Below are positions 1-8,371 of a stretch of 64,000 bases of DNA, piece by piece. The stretch is from Curtobacterium sp. 9128. GTDB taxonomy: Bacteria; Actinomycetota; Actinomycetes; Actinomycetales; Microbacteriaceae. Position numbers and translations under genes: made by a program. The notes beneath the pieces were generated by a model, which was given only the letters and a program-made list of their open reading frames with translations, was not told the origin of the DNA and made no database searches. Where the stretch lies: NCBI RefSeq assembly GCF_900086645.1, contig NZ_LT576451.1:2790001-2854000 (forward strand), written 5' to 3'. How positions within the stretch are numbered: the stretch's first letter is position 1; each line of letters opens with the position of its first letter.

Positions 1-1
1 C

Positions 2-238
2 TCCCCCGGCGAACGCACGCGCGCCGGCCTCGCGCTGCTGCAGGCCCGCGGCGTGAACGTCCTGGTCCTCGACGAGCCGACGAACCACCTCGACCTGCCG
101 GCGATCGAGCAGCTGGAACAGGCACTCGACTCGTACGACGGCACGCTGCTGCTGGTCACGCACGACCGGAGGATGCTGGAGACGGTCCGGCTGGACCGCC
201 AGTGGCGTGTCGAGGCCGGCCGCGTCACGGAACGCTAG
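2..238 (+). CDS. ABC-F family ATPase, C-terminal fragment
   Basis: This is the 3' end of a gene that begins before the window. The visible 78 residues hold the ABC signature (SPGERTR), Walker B (VLVLDEPTNHLDL) and the H-loop (VTHDRR), which is the second nucleotide-binding domain of an ABC-F protein. ABC-F proteins are soluble ATPases that act on the ribosome (translation factors or antibiotic-resistance target protection), not transporters. The protein ends soon after the H-loop without the long charged tail some members have. The subfamily cannot be decided from this fragment. Confidence 0.85.
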   Translation, partial: SPGERTRAGLALLQARGVNVLVLDEPTNHLDLPAIEQLEQALDSYDGTLLLVTHDRRMLETVRLDRQWRVEAGRVTER

Positions 239-258
239 GACCGGACAGGAGGCCCGTG

Positions 259-1161
259 GTGCGACGGCGGACGTGGATCGTGACGAGTGTGGCCGGTGCT
301 GCCCTCGTCGGTACCGTCGTGTGCGTCGGGCTCGTCCTGGTGCCGGACCGCGACCAGGCGAGCCCACCGACGACCGCCGCCGCCCGGCAGCCGACGCCGA
401 CGCCGACCCCCGCCGCCGTGCCTGCGGCACCGTCGGCGGCGGAACTCGCGGCGTTGCCGCTCGCGTTCCACGACGCGGTGATCCCCGGGCTCCTCGACGG
501 CTCGGACGTCCACCCCGAGAACGGCTGGCAGATCGCGACCCCGAACGAGCAGCTCGTCGCGCTGTACGCCAGCCCGGACGCCGACGCTGCACCCATCGGG
601 ACGCTCTCGGCGACGGTGTCGACGGTGGAGCTCCCCGCCGCCACCGCCGTGTGGGGTCGCTCCGCAGGCGTCGACGGCGGGATGCTGCTCGTGTCGACCC
701 CGGCGCGGAACCGCACGCCGGGTGACGGTGGCGTGTCCGACGCCCCGAGTGCGACGTTCGCGTGGGCCCGCGCCGCCGACTTCAGCCTCGTGGACACGGA
801 CCGGACGATCCGGGTCGACGTCGCGTCGGACACCGTCTCGGTCGTGGCCCGGAGCGGCCAGGTCGTGGCGAGCGAGCCGGCACGGCTCGGCACACCGGAC
901 GACCCGACCCCGACCGACACGGCGACCTACGTCGAAGCGGCGTACGTCGACGCGCGGGTGACCTACACGCAGGGCAACCCGATCATCCTGACCGGGGCGC
1001 ACTCCTCCCGCATCCCGTCGTACGGGGGGAACGCCGCACTGACGGCGCTGCACTACTACCCGGACCCGACCGGCAGCTCGCACGGATGCGTGCGGATCTC
1101 CGCCGAGATGACGAAGACCCTCGCGGCGCTGCCGGTCGGTACCCCGATCCAGTTCACCTGA
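259..1161 (+). CDS. L,D-transpeptidase (YkuD domain), secreted or membrane-anchored
   Basis: Cell-wall enzyme expected to form 3-3 crosslinks in peptidoglycan outside the membrane. The C-terminal 100 residues carry the YkuD catalytic signature, HYYPDPTGSSHGCVR, with the active-site Cys in SHGCVR. The N-terminus has Arg residues followed by one hydrophobic segment (VTSVAGAALVGTVVCVGLVL), a signal anchor, and then a Thr/Pro-rich linker. I chose GTG at 259 because an AGGAGG sits 6 nt upstream; GTG at 256 and an ATG at 202 are also in frame, but the latter overlaps the preceding gene. The gene follows the ABC-F gene closely. The family call is secure; the substrate is inferred. Confidence 0.85.
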   Translation: MRRRTWIVTSVAGAALVGTVVCVGLVLVPDRDQASPPTTAAARQPTPTPTPAAVPAAPSAAELAALPLAFHDAVIPGLLDGSDVHPENGWQIATPNEQLVALYASPDADAAPIGTLSATVSTVELPAATAVWGRSAGVDGGMLLVSTPARNRTPGDGGVSDAPSATFAWARAADFSLVDTDRTIRVDVASDTVSVVARSGQVVASEPARLGTPDDPTPTDTATYVEAAYVDARVTYTQGNPIILTGAHSSRIPSYGGNAALTALHYYPDPTGSSHGCVRISAEMTKTLAALPVGTPIQFT

Positions 1162-1191
1162 TCGGGTCGAGACCGGCCGTGCGGCGGACCG

Positions 1192-2640
1192 CTAGGAGAT
1201 GCGTATCGACCCAGCACCTTCGACACCGGTGACCGAAGTGTTCCCCCGCTCCGCTCGGACAGCAGCCTCGGCGTCGAACTCGGCGCCCGCCTCGACCGTC
1301 ACACCTCGGATGTCGACGCGGCTCCGATCGCGACACACGAAGGTTCGGACGGCGAATCGTGTCCGATCCTGCAAGGTGATCTCGTCCTTCGGCTCCGGTT
1401 CGATGCGAATTCCCCGTGCAACGCCGATAGTGACCGCAGAATCGTCGTCGAGGATTCCCGACAGCTCGATCGCCGCATCCCCGGAATACCGCGTGGTGTC
1501 AAAGACGACCGCGGACTCGTCCTTGAGTCGCAGATCGGTCATCTGCAGGACGCCACTGGACATCGACGATGGTCGGAACTCGAAGAGCGCGGACTTGGTC
1601 AGTCGGACTCCATCCAAGAAGACGAAGGTACTCGTCAGCACCGCCCCTTCGCTGTCGAACGACGGCCGGCCGAACAGCTTGAGGTCGTCGAGGTTCAGTG
1701 ACGCATCGTCGAGCAGCACCTCGCGGAGGTCGATCGTCGGCCGAACCGCTTTCTCGAGGACGAGGTCCACGGAGACCTCGACACCCTTCAGGACGATCTC
1801 GCCGTCGCCGAACGCCCGACGCAGCAGCAGTCGCCCGTGCCCGTCGAATCGCGCATCCGTGAAGTCGAGGAGCGCCCGGTCGCCGAGGTCGACGTCACGG
1901 AGGTCGACCTCGTAGTCGATCCTCGCGCCGGTCAGGTCGAATCGGCATCCCCTCCAGCGCGCGGGACTCCCGAGGAGGTGCGAGCGGATGAGGGCGAATC
2001 CGGTCGTCCGGACACTGGTCTCCGCATCCGCATCCGAACCGGTCATCACCGGCGAACGGAGGTACGCGCAGAGCACGTCGATGCAGGCCTGCCGCTCGCC
2101 CGGTTGATCGATCCCCGCCCAGTCGTCGGCGAGACTCGCGATCGCGTACAGCCCGGCGGTGCGCTTGATCGCCGACTGTCCGTCCGCCATGAGCTCGACC
2201 GCACCCACGAACCGTTCGCGGAGCTTCCGCTCCGTCTCGACGCGCAGCAGGCGCCCAGCTTCACCCGCGCGGTCCCGCTCCTTCTGGCGATCGAACTCGA
2301 AGCGTGCACGGTCCCGCGAGGCAGCTGCGAGTTCCTGCCGGTGCCGAGAAAGTCCGACGACCACGCCGATCACGGCGATGAAGCCGCCGAGGACGAAGAG
2401 GACGGACTGCGTCGCGGGGAGCAGCGCCCGCTGAAGATCCTCAGGAGCCAACTTCCCCGGTATCCACTCCCGGAGCGCGTACGCGGGCGCTTTCCAGAGG
2501 AGCCAAACGGCAGCTGCCACGAAGATGATCGTCACAGGGATGAGGACCCATGCGCTGAGCGCACGGGGCCCCTTCCACGATGCGTCGTGCGGTTCTTCGA
2601 TCGCTCCCTGCGCCCCAGACTCGACGTGATCTTCGCTCAC
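1192..2640 (-). CDS. Two-TM membrane protein with a possible beta-solenoid C-terminal half
   Basis: Unrecognised function. The 482-residue protein has two N-terminal membrane helices (about residues 28-50 and 77-98), a charged coiled stretch rich in Arg/Glu, then a segment RERFVGAVELMADGQSAIKRTAGLYAIASLA. That segment is typical of actinobacterial membrane-anchored pentapeptide-repeat proteins. The C-terminal 250 residues repeat short hydrophobic strands alternating with Asp/Leu-rich turns, which suggests a beta-helix, although a strict pentapeptide A(D/N)LXX register is not obvious. It starts with GTG and lies 9 nt downstream of gntK on the same strand, so it could be cotranscribed with the gluconate genes; a functional link is not evident. 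Confidence 0.6.
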   Translation of the reverse strand: MSEDHVESGAQGAIEEPHDASWKGPRALSAWVLIPVTIIFVAAAVWLLWKAPAYALREWIPGKLAPEDLQRALLPATQSVLFVLGGFIAVIGVVVGLSRHRQELAAASRDRARFEFDRQKERDRAGEAGRLLRVETERKLRERFVGAVELMADGQSAIKRTAGLYAIASLADDWAGIDQPGERQACIDVLCAYLRSPVMTGSDADAETSVRTTGFALIRSHLLGSPARWRGCRFDLTGARIDYEVDLRDVDLGDRALLDFTDARFDGHGRLLLRRAFGDGEIVLKGVEVSVDLVLEKAVRPTIDLREVLLDDASLNLDDLKLFGRPSFDSEGAVLTSTFVFLDGVRLTKSALFEFRPSSMSSGVLQMTDLRLKDESAVVFDTTRYSGDAAIELSGILDDDSAVTIGVARGIRIEPEPKDEITLQDRTRFAVRTFVCRDRSRVDIRGVTVEAGAEFDAEAAVRAERGNTSVTGVEGAGSIRIS

Positions 2641-2649
2641 ACCACGAGC

Positions 2650-3156
2650 CTAGAGCCCCAGCCGCTCGATCACCTCGTCGCGCTCCTCCTCCGGCGTGCG
2701 GTCGGCGGCGACGGTGATGTGCGCCTCGTCGTCCTGCGGCGGCTCCAGGGTCGCGAGCTGCGACGCCAGGAGCGACGTCGGCATGAAGTGCCCCGACCTG
2801 GCCGTCATCCGGTCCTCGATCAAGGAGTTGTCGCCGGCGACGTGCACGAACACCACGCCGGGCGCCCGGAGGACGTCACGGTACGAGCGCTTCAGCGCCG
2901 AGCACGTGACGACACCGTTCGTGCCGGAGTCCAGGTGGTCGCGGATCCAGCTCGCGACGACCTCGAGCCACGGCCAACGGTCGTCGTCGTCGAGCGGGAT
3001 CCCGGCGTGCATCTTGTCGACGTTCACCTGCGGGTGCATCGCGTCGCCCTCGGCGAAGTCCCACCCGAGCTGCTTCGCGACCATCTCGGCCACGGTCGAC
3101 TTGCCGGATCCGGAGACCCCCATCACGACGAGGACGCGGGCGTCGAGCTCGCTCAT
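2650..3156 (-). CDS. gntK: Gluconokinase
   Basis: Phosphorylates gluconate with ATP to 6-phosphogluconate, feeding the pentose phosphate pathway; cytoplasmic. The 168-residue length is normal for the GntK family. The P-loop GVSGSGKST is at about residues 13-21, followed by the family motifs EGDAMHP and LDDDDRWPWL, and CSALKRSYRD near residue 90. The start is the ATG whose first four bases overlap the stop of gntP (ATGA), so the two are translationally coupled in the order gntP-gntK. The divergent regulator at 4858 is the probable repressor. Confidence 0.93.
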   Translation of the reverse strand: MSELDARVLVVMGVSGSGKSTVAEMVAKQLGWDFAEGDAMHPQVNVDKMHAGIPLDDDDRWPWLEVVASWIRDHLDSGTNGVVTCSALKRSYRDVLRAPGVVFVHVAGDNSLIEDRMTARSGHFMPTSLLASQLATLEPPQDDEAHITVAADRTPEEERDEVIERLGL

Positions 3157-4655
3157 CGGATGAACACCCCCGCGAGCAGGACGCCGAGCAACCCGAACAC
3201 CGAGATCAGGCACTCGAGCACCGTCCACGTCTTGAACGTCTGCCCCACCGTGGTGTTGAGGTACCCCTTCACCAGCCAGAACCCGGCGTCGTTGACGTGC
3301 GACAGGAACACCGAGCCCGCGCCGATCGCGAGCACGAGGAGCGACACCACCGGCGACGACAGGTCCTGCGCGATCGGGGCCATGATGCCGGCAGCCGTGA
3401 CGGTCGCGACCGTGGCCGAACCGGTGGCGACACGGACCACCGCCGAGACGACCCATGCGACGAGGAGCACCGAGATCCCGGAGTCCTTCACCGCGTCGGC
3501 GATCACCCCGCCGATCCCGGTGTCGATCAAGACCTGCTTGAACCCACCGCCCGCGCCGACGATGAGCAGCACGCCAGCGACGGGCGGCAGCGCGCTCTCG
3601 AGCGACCGGGACACGGCCGAACGGTCCATGCCGCCGCCGATCGCGAAGAAGACGATCGCGTACAGCGCTGCGAGTCCGATCGCGACCATCGGCGAACCGA
3701 GGAAGTCGAGCAGGCTCACCCAGGCACCAGCGGCGTCGGGCATCGTCGCCTCGCGGATCGCCTGCGCGAGCATGAGGACCACCGGCAGCAGGATGCCGAT
3801 CAGCGCGACCGTGAACGACGGGCTGCGCGGTTCGCTGATGACGCGGGTGAAGTCGCTCTTGCCGTTCGGCAGGGACGCGGTGTCCTGCGTGGCGGGGCCG
3901 CGCCGGGCCTCCCGTCCTTCGTGAGCCGGGTCGCTGCCACGCGAGCCGAACAGGTCGGGTGCCGGGATGTCGACCCAGCGGGCCGCGAAGCGGGCGAAGA
4001 CCGGGCCGGCCAGGATGATGACCGGGATCGCGAGCACGATGCCGAAGGCGAGTGTCGTGCCGAGGTTCGCACCGACCGTGGAGATCGCGACGAGCGGGCC
4101 GGGGTGCGGCGGGACGAACGCGTGCATCGTGGACAGACCGACGAGGGCGGGAACGGCGATCTTCATGATCGGCACGTCGCTGCGCTTGGCGACGAGGACG
4201 ATGATCGGGATGAGGAGCACCAGGCCGACCTCGAAGAACATCGGCAGACCGATCAGTGCGCCGATGAGCGCCATCGTCCACGGCAGCGCCGCCTTCGACG
4301 ACTTCCGGACGAGGGTGTCCACCACCCGGTCCGCGGCGCCCGAGTCGACGAGCATCTTGCCGAACATCGACCCGAGCCCGACCAGGATGCCCACACTCGT
4401 CATGGTCGCGCCGAAACCGACGCCGAAGCTCGTCACGGCCTTGTCCGGTGCGAGTCCCGCGCCGATGCCGACGCCGACCGCGCCGACCGTCAGCGCGATG
4501 AACGGGTGGATCTTGAGCCACGTGATCAGGACGATGATCACGACGATGCCGATGAGCGCCGCGATCACGAGCTGCGAGACCGGACCGGACGGATCGACCG
4601 TGTCGGTGCCGGCAGCGAGCACGGTGCTCGCGCTGGTTGGTGCGAGGTGAGGCAT
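3153..4655 (-). CDS. gntP: Gluconate:H+ symporter, GntP family
   Basis: Inner-membrane permease that takes up gluconate (or a related sugar acid) with protons. The 500-residue sequence is almost entirely hydrophobic helices, about 12-14, with family blocks such as HAFVPPHPGPLVA, TVTAAGIMAP and LSHVNDAGFWLVKGY. It overlaps gntK by 4 bases and is divergent from the GntR regulator, which makes a compact gluconate uptake and phosphorylation unit. A hydrophilic loop of about 45 residues after residue 240 (EGREARRGPATQDTASL) is cytoplasmic by the usual topology. The substrate is assigned from the adjacent gluconokinase. Confidence 0.92.
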   Translation of the reverse strand: MPHLAPTSASTVLAAGTDTVDPSGPVSQLVIAALIGIVVIIVLITWLKIHPFIALTVGAVGVGIGAGLAPDKAVTSFGVGFGATMTSVGILVGLGSMFGKMLVDSGAADRVVDTLVRKSSKAALPWTMALIGALIGLPMFFEVGLVLLIPIIVLVAKRSDVPIMKIAVPALVGLSTMHAFVPPHPGPLVAISTVGANLGTTLAFGIVLAIPVIILAGPVFARFAARWVDIPAPDLFGSRGSDPAHEGREARRGPATQDTASLPNGKSDFTRVISEPRSPSFTVALIGILLPVVLMLAQAIREATMPDAAGAWVSLLDFLGSPMVAIGLAALYAIVFFAIGGGMDRSAVSRSLESALPPVAGVLLIVGAGGGFKQVLIDTGIGGVIADAVKDSGISVLLVAWVVSAVVRVATGSATVATVTAAGIMAPIAQDLSSPVVSLLVLAIGAGSVFLSHVNDAGFWLVKGYLNTTVGQTFKTWTVLECLISVFGLLGVLLAGVFIR

Positions 4656-4739
4656 CTGCGCCCCTTCCTGGAGACGCTTCCGCGCGGCTCCGTCGCCTTG
4701 GTTCCGGGTTTCGATGCCGTTCGGAGCGGCATCGAATAA

Positions 4740-4753
4740 TCTGATTAATCAGA
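4740..4753. promoter_or_regulatory. Operator-like palindrome in the gntP/gntR divergent region
   Basis: TCTGATTAATCAGA is a perfect 14-bp inverted repeat in an AT-rich patch (aataatctgattaatcag) inside otherwise GC-rich DNA. It lies 85 nt upstream of gntP and 105 nt upstream of gntR. GntR/FadR-type regulators bind short dyads of this size, so this is the likely operator for both directions. The binding partner is inferred from position. Confidence 0.7.
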
Positions 4754-4857
4754 CTATACGTCGGTCCTCCGCGCGGCACACACCCGTCGGGGCAGTCTGC
4801 CGGTCTGATGGAGCACACGTCGCGCCTGGTGCGCGATCCGTACTGCATGGAGGAACG

Positions 4858-5568
4858 ATGACCACGCCCCGCGGACTGCACGCCCAGGTGCTCGACACCC
4901 TCGGTCAGCGGATCGTGTCCGGCGCATCGGCAGTGGGCGTCGTGCTGCGTCCAGAGGAGATCGCGACCGAGTTCGGCGTGTCGCGCTCCGTCGTGCGCGA
5001 GGCACTCCGCGTCCTGCAGTCCCTCGGACTCGTCGAGCCGCGACAGCGCATCGGGACCCAGGTGCTGCCCGTGACGTCGTGGGAGCTGCTCTCGCCGTCG
5101 GTCATCCGGTGGCGAGGCCTCTCGGACGGGTACTTCGTCCAGCAGCGCGAACTCCTCGAACTCCGGCTCGGGATCGAGCCCGTCGCGGCGTCGCTGCTCG
5201 CCGGGCGTGGAGCCGGGGCCGGCGCTCCGGTGCTGGCCGCGGCGCTCGAGATGGTCGCCGCGGCGGCGAGCGGGGACGGCCGCGCCTACCTCGAGGCGGA
5301 CGTCCGCTTCCACCGCGCGCTCCTCACCGGGTCGGGCAACGCCGTGTTCGGGCACTTCGCCGGTACCGTCGAGGCGCTCCTCCGCACCCGTACGTCGGAG
5401 TCGCGCGACACGATCACCCGGTGGACCGGCACCGCTGCCGGTCGGCACGAGGCCGTCGGGCGAGCCGTGGTCGCCGGGGACGCCGACGCTGCCGCAGCCG
5501 CGGCGACCGCGATGGTCGGTGTGACGCGCGACGAGTTCATCGCCGAGGCCGCGGGGCGCTCCGCCTGA
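4858..5568 (+). CDS. gntR: GntR-family (FadR subfamily) transcriptional regulator of the gluconate genes
   Basis: Cytoplasmic repressor expected to sense gluconate or 6-phosphogluconate. The N-terminal winged helix-turn-helix is clear at residues 10-70 (LRPEEIATEFGVSRSVVREALRVLQSLGLVE). It is followed by an all-helical FCD-type effector domain with the usual acidic and His residues (ELRLGIEPVAASLL, DVRFHRALLTGSGN). I chose ATG at 4858 because GGAGGA lies just upstream. The longer frame from 4714 would run through the operator palindrome and is unlikely. Divergent from gntP-gntK. Confidence 0.88.
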   Translation: MTTPRGLHAQVLDTLGQRIVSGASAVGVVLRPEEIATEFGVSRSVVREALRVLQSLGLVEPRQRIGTQVLPVTSWELLSPSVIRWRGLSDGYFVQQRELLELRLGIEPVAASLLAGRGAGAGAPVLAAALEMVAAAASGDGRAYLEADVRFHRALLTGSGNAVFGHFAGTVEALLRTRTSESRDTITRWTGTAAGRHEAVGRAVVAGDADAAAAAATAMVGVTRDEFIAEAAGRSA

Positions 5569-5578
5569 CGCCGCGGCC

Positions 5579-5669
5579 CCGAGTCTCGGAGGCGCGGGCC
5601 CGAGTCTCGGCGTGAGCGACCGTTCTCGCGGCCCGGGGCCCGAGGAACGTCGCTCAGCCCGAGTCTCGG
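5579..5669. terminator. Cluster of three CCGAGTCTCGG palindromes; bidirectional terminator
   Basis: The 11-bp odd palindrome CCGAGTCTCGG occurs at 5579-5589, 5600-5610 and 5659-5669 between convergent genes. Copies two and three, together with flanking TGAGCGAC and GTCGCTCA, form one larger stem (about 5600-5669) around a GC-rich loop. The third copy lies inside the last codons of the acetyltransferase gene on the minus strand. There is no U-tract, as is common for actinobacterial terminators. Confidence 0.6.
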
Positions 5670-6286
5670 CCGCGGTGACCCGCACCCCGGCGCGTGCGCG
5701 GACCACGCAGGCGGAGGCGCATCGTGACGGTCCCGAGCCACCGGTCGTACTTGTACCCGACCTTGCCCATGCGGCCGATCTCCTCGAAGCCGAGCCGTCG
5801 GTGCAGCCTGATCGAGGCATCGGCTGACCGGTCGGCGATGACCGCGACCACCTCGCGCACTCCGGCAACACGGCACTCGTCGAGCAGCGCCTCCATCAGC
5901 GCGCGCCCGAGCCCCTTCCCGCCGGACGCCGGCCCGAGGTAGATCGAGTTCTCGACGACGTGGTTCGACCGGTCACGCGGGTTCCAGGGATCGACGAGCG
6001 CGTACCCGAGCAACTGCCCAGACGGGTTCACCGCGACCAGGAACGGGAGCTTCCGCCGACGGATCTCGTCGTACCGCTGCTTCCACGCCGCGAACGTCAG
6101 CACGGCGCCGTCGAACGTCACCGACGAGTTCCGCACGTAGTGCGCGTGGATCTCGCGGATGTCCGGCAGGTCCGACGGCTCGGCGGCGCGGATCGACCAG
6201 GCGAACGCGGTCTCGGACGGCGCGGGCGCACGCAGGTGGCGCGGCAGCACCCGCCGCTGGCGGTATTCCTCCTCGAGCACGGTCAC
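5654..6286 (-). CDS. GNAT N-acetyltransferase, phosphinothricin/methionine sulfone type
   Basis: Cytoplasmic acetyl-CoA-dependent acyltransferase of the Pat/MddA group, which acetylates phosphinothricin, methionine sulfone or sulfoximine. Visible blocks are IRAAEPSDLPDIREIHAHYV, the typical PAT strand FLVAVNPSGQLLGYALVDPWNPR, and YLGPASGGKGLGRALMEALL, which is the acetyl-CoA loop (Q/RxxGxG/A region), ending with HRRLGFEEIGRMGKVGYKYDRW. I chose GTG at 6286, because the longer frame to 6379 runs into the 3' end of ung and its extra residues are Arg/Pro-rich. An Arg-rich tail of about 20 residues follows the domain. The substrate is not determined. Confidence 0.8.
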   Translation of the reverse strand: MTVLEEEYRQRRVLPRHLRAPAPSETAFAWSIRAAEPSDLPDIREIHAHYVRNSSVTFDGAVLTFAAWKQRYDEIRRRKLPFLVAVNPSGQLLGYALVDPWNPRDRSNHVVENSIYLGPASGGKGLGRALMEALLDECRVAGVREVVAVIADRSADASIRLHRRLGFEEIGRMGKVGYKYDRWLGTVTMRLRLRGPRTRRGAGHRGRDSG

Positions 6287-6338
6287 GAGCCTACGGGTCG
6301 CGTCCGGCAGGCGGTCACGACACCGGCCTGGAGGCTCG

Positions 6339-7025
6339 TCACACCTGGGCGGGCAGCGTCCAGTCGACGGGGTCGGCACCCTGGGCGACGAGCAGCTCGT
6401 TCACCTGGGAGAACGGGCGGCTCCCGAAGAACCCGCGGGACGCACTGAGCGGGCTCGGGTGTGCCGACGCGACGATCGGCGTGTCCCCGAGGAACGGCCG
6501 GACGGACCCGGCCTGCGCGCCCCAGAGCACGGCGACGAGCGGGCGGTCCCGGGCGACGAGCGCGCGGACGGCCTGCTCGGTGACCCGCTCCCACCCCTTG
6601 CCGCGGTGGCTGCCGGCGTCCCCGGCACCGACCGTCAGCACGCGGTTGAGCAGCATCACGCCCCGCTCCGACCACGGCCGCAGGTCACCGTGTACCGGCG
6701 GGGTGACGCCGAGGTCGTCGTGGAGCTCGCGGTAGATGTTCGCGAGGCTGCGCGGCACCGGACGGACCCCGGGGTCGACGGCGAAGGACAGGCCGATCGG
6801 GTGTCCTGGCGTCGGGTACGGGTCCTGCCCGATGACCAGCACCTTCACCTGGTCGAACGGGTACTCGAACGCCCGGAGCACGGATGCGCCTGCGGGCAGG
6901 TACGGCCGCCCCGACGCCGTCTCCTCGCGGAGCCACGCACCGAGTCGGTGGACGTCGTCCTCGACCGGGGCGAGGGCATCGGCCCACCCGGGGTCGACCA
7001 GTTCGGCGAGCGGCTGAGCCTGCAT
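6339..7025 (-). CDS. ung: Uracil-DNA glycosylase, family 1
   Basis: Excises uracil from DNA as the first step of base excision repair. The 228 residues are the normal length for family 1. The catalytic water-activating motif [16 protein letters not shown] is at about residues 65-80, and the DNA-intercalating loop is present as [21 protein letters not shown] near the C-terminus. LLNRVLTV and VLWGAQA give the uracil-recognition strands. It starts at ATG 7025, 8 nt downstream of the S51-like peptidase gene on the same strand. Confidence 0.96.
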   Translation of the reverse strand: MQAQPLAELVDPGWADALAPVEDDVHRLGAWLREETASGRPYLPAGASVLRAFEYPFDQVKVLVIGQDPYPTPGHPIGLSFAVDPGVRPVPRSLANIYRELHDDLGVTPPVHGDLRPWSERGVMLLNRVLTVGAGDAGSHRGKGWERVTEQAVRALVARDRPLVAVLWGAQAGSVRPFLGDTPIVASAHPSPLSASRGFFGSRPFSQVNELLVAQGADPVDWTLPAQV

Positions 7026-7033
7026 CGGAGTCG

Positions 7034-7753
7034 CTACGCACCCATCGTGGCGACGGAGACCGACTCGTCTCCGGCGACCACGCGCCAGACACTGCCGGCT
7101 CCGCGGACCTCGAGCGCCCCCTCACCGACGACCAGGACGGTGTCCTCGTCGATGGCGAGCCCGGCGGTGACGAACTCGGCCTCGGCGCTGGCGATGAGCC
7201 GTGCGATCGTGCCGGCCTGCACGGCATGCACGTCGATCGTCAGGTCCACGAGCCCGAGTCCTTCGCGGAGCTCGACCTCGTCGAGGCCCTCTGATGCACC
7301 CTCGGGGCAGACCTCGACGCCACCGACGCGCCAGCCGCCGACGAGCGCACGGTCGGACGCGATCATCGCGCCCGCCGAGTACCCGAGGTACGGCAGGCCG
7401 TCGGAGACGAGCAGGCGGATCTGGTCGACGAGCGGCGCGATCGCGTCGAGGTAGTCGGGGGTGCGCCCGCCGCCGATGACCAGGGCGTCGATGTCACTGA
7501 GGACCGCCGTGCTGAACGGCTGCCCCGGAGCGACCTCGGTCACGAGGACCTCCGCCGCGCGGGCACCGCCGAGGACCTCCGCGATGTCGGCGGTCGACGA
7601 CGGGCTCGCGCCCGTGGCGTCGGCGACGGAGAGCAGCCCGATGCGCGGGACGGTGCGGCCGACGGCGGCGGAACGGGCGGTCGCCTCGGCGAGGAAGGGC
7701 GCAGCGGCGTCGGAGGCGGCGAACGGTCCGCCGCCGACGAGGTGGATGCTCAC
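7034..7753 (-). CDS. Type 1 glutamine amidotransferase-like peptidase, S51 (dipeptidase E/cyanophycinase) family
   Basis: A serine peptidase fold related to dipeptidase E and cyanophycinase. The nucleophile elbow GYSAGAMI (about residue 120) is the S51 signature, and [17 protein letters not shown] gives the preceding strand-loop. The expected His/Glu partners lie in a region with DLTIDVHA. I chose the GTG at 7753 because its first bases overlap the stop of the upstream phosphoribosyltransferase (GTGA) and [11 protein letters not shown] is the natural first strand. The substrate is unknown; no cyanophycin synthetase is in the window. Confidence 0.78.
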   Translation of the reverse strand: MSIHLVGGGPFAASDAAAPFLAEATARSAAVGRTVPRIGLLSVADATGASPSSTADIAEVLGGARAAEVLVTEVAPGQPFSTAVLSDIDALVIGGGRTPDYLDAIAPLVDQIRLLVSDGLPYLGYSAGAMIASDRALVGGWRVGGVEVCPEGASEGLDEVELREGLGLVDLTIDVHAVQAGTIARLIASAEAEFVTAGLAIDEDTVLVVGEGALEVRGAGSVWRVVAGDESVSVATMGA

Positions 7754-8280
7754 GACTCGGCCGTCACCGGTGCGAGGGCGCTCCACGGGAAGGTGATCCA
7801 GCCGTCGACCCGTCGCCAGACGTGGTCGGGCTCGAGCACGGTGCCGGGCTTCGAGTACAGGCAGGCACTCCGCACGTCGGCGCCGGCCTTCGCGATGATG
7901 TCGACGACGAGCGCCAGGGTGCGCCCGGAGTCGGAGACGTCGTCCACGACGAGCACGCGCTTGCCGGCGAGGCTCGGGGCGTCGAGCGCTGGCGCGAGCA
8001 CGACGGGCTCGTCCAGACGCTGTTCGACGTCCGTGTAGAACTCGACGTTGATCGAGCCGCACTCCTTCGTGCCGAGCGCGTAGGCCACGGCACCGGCGAT
8101 GATGAGCCCGCCGCGGGCGACGGCCACGACGACCTCCGGCTCGAAGCCGGACGACAGGACGTCCTTCGCGAGGAGCCGAGCGGCGTCCCCGAACTCGAGC
8201 CAGCCGAGCACCTCGGGCCCGCTCGTCACGGTCACGACGGCCGGCGAGGAGGGCTCGGCGGGTTCGCTGCTGATCGGCAT
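7750..8280 (-). CDS. Type I phosphoribosyltransferase
   Basis: Cytoplasmic enzyme that joins a purine-like base to PRPP. The PRPP-binding signature VLVVDDVSDSGRTL is at about residues 107-120, and VVAVARGGLIIAGAVAYALG gives the other PRPP loop. The C-terminal part (VWRRVDGWITFPW) resembles xanthine/hypoxanthine phosphoribosyltransferases (Gpt/YdhR-like). The length of 176 residues suits that group. It is translationally coupled to the downstream S51-like gene by a 4-base overlap. The exact base used is inferred only. Confidence 0.82.
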   Translation of the reverse strand: MPISSEPAEPSSPAVVTVTSGPEVLGWLEFGDAARLLAKDVLSSGFEPEVVVAVARGGLIIAGAVAYALGTKECGSINVEFYTDVEQRLDEPVVLAPALDAPSLAGKRVLVVDDVSDSGRTLALVVDIIAKAGADVRSACLYSKPGTVLEPDHVWRRVDGWITFPWSALAPVTAES

Positions 8281-8321
8281 CCGTCCACGGTACCGGCAGG
8301 TACCCCGCCCCCGCGACCCGA

Positions 8322-8354
8322 GTTCCCCGCCCGGGCGCGTGCGGGGCGGGGAAC
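8322..8354 (-). terminator. Hairpin after the SDR gene
   Basis: GTTCCCCGCCC at 8322-8332 pairs perfectly with GGGCGGGGAAC at 8344-8354 (11 bp, 11-nt loop). It follows the stop of the minus-strand SDR gene by 17 nt and precedes the phosphoribosyltransferase start. Confidence 0.6.
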
Positions 8355-8371
8355 CGCCGACGGCTGCCTGG

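Noticed and set aside
1837..3924. Long plus-strand ORF opposite the gluconate genes
   Set aside because: The frame is Arg/His/Asp-rich, overlaps three well-supported genes on the other strand and has no domain; it is a GC-driven shadow.
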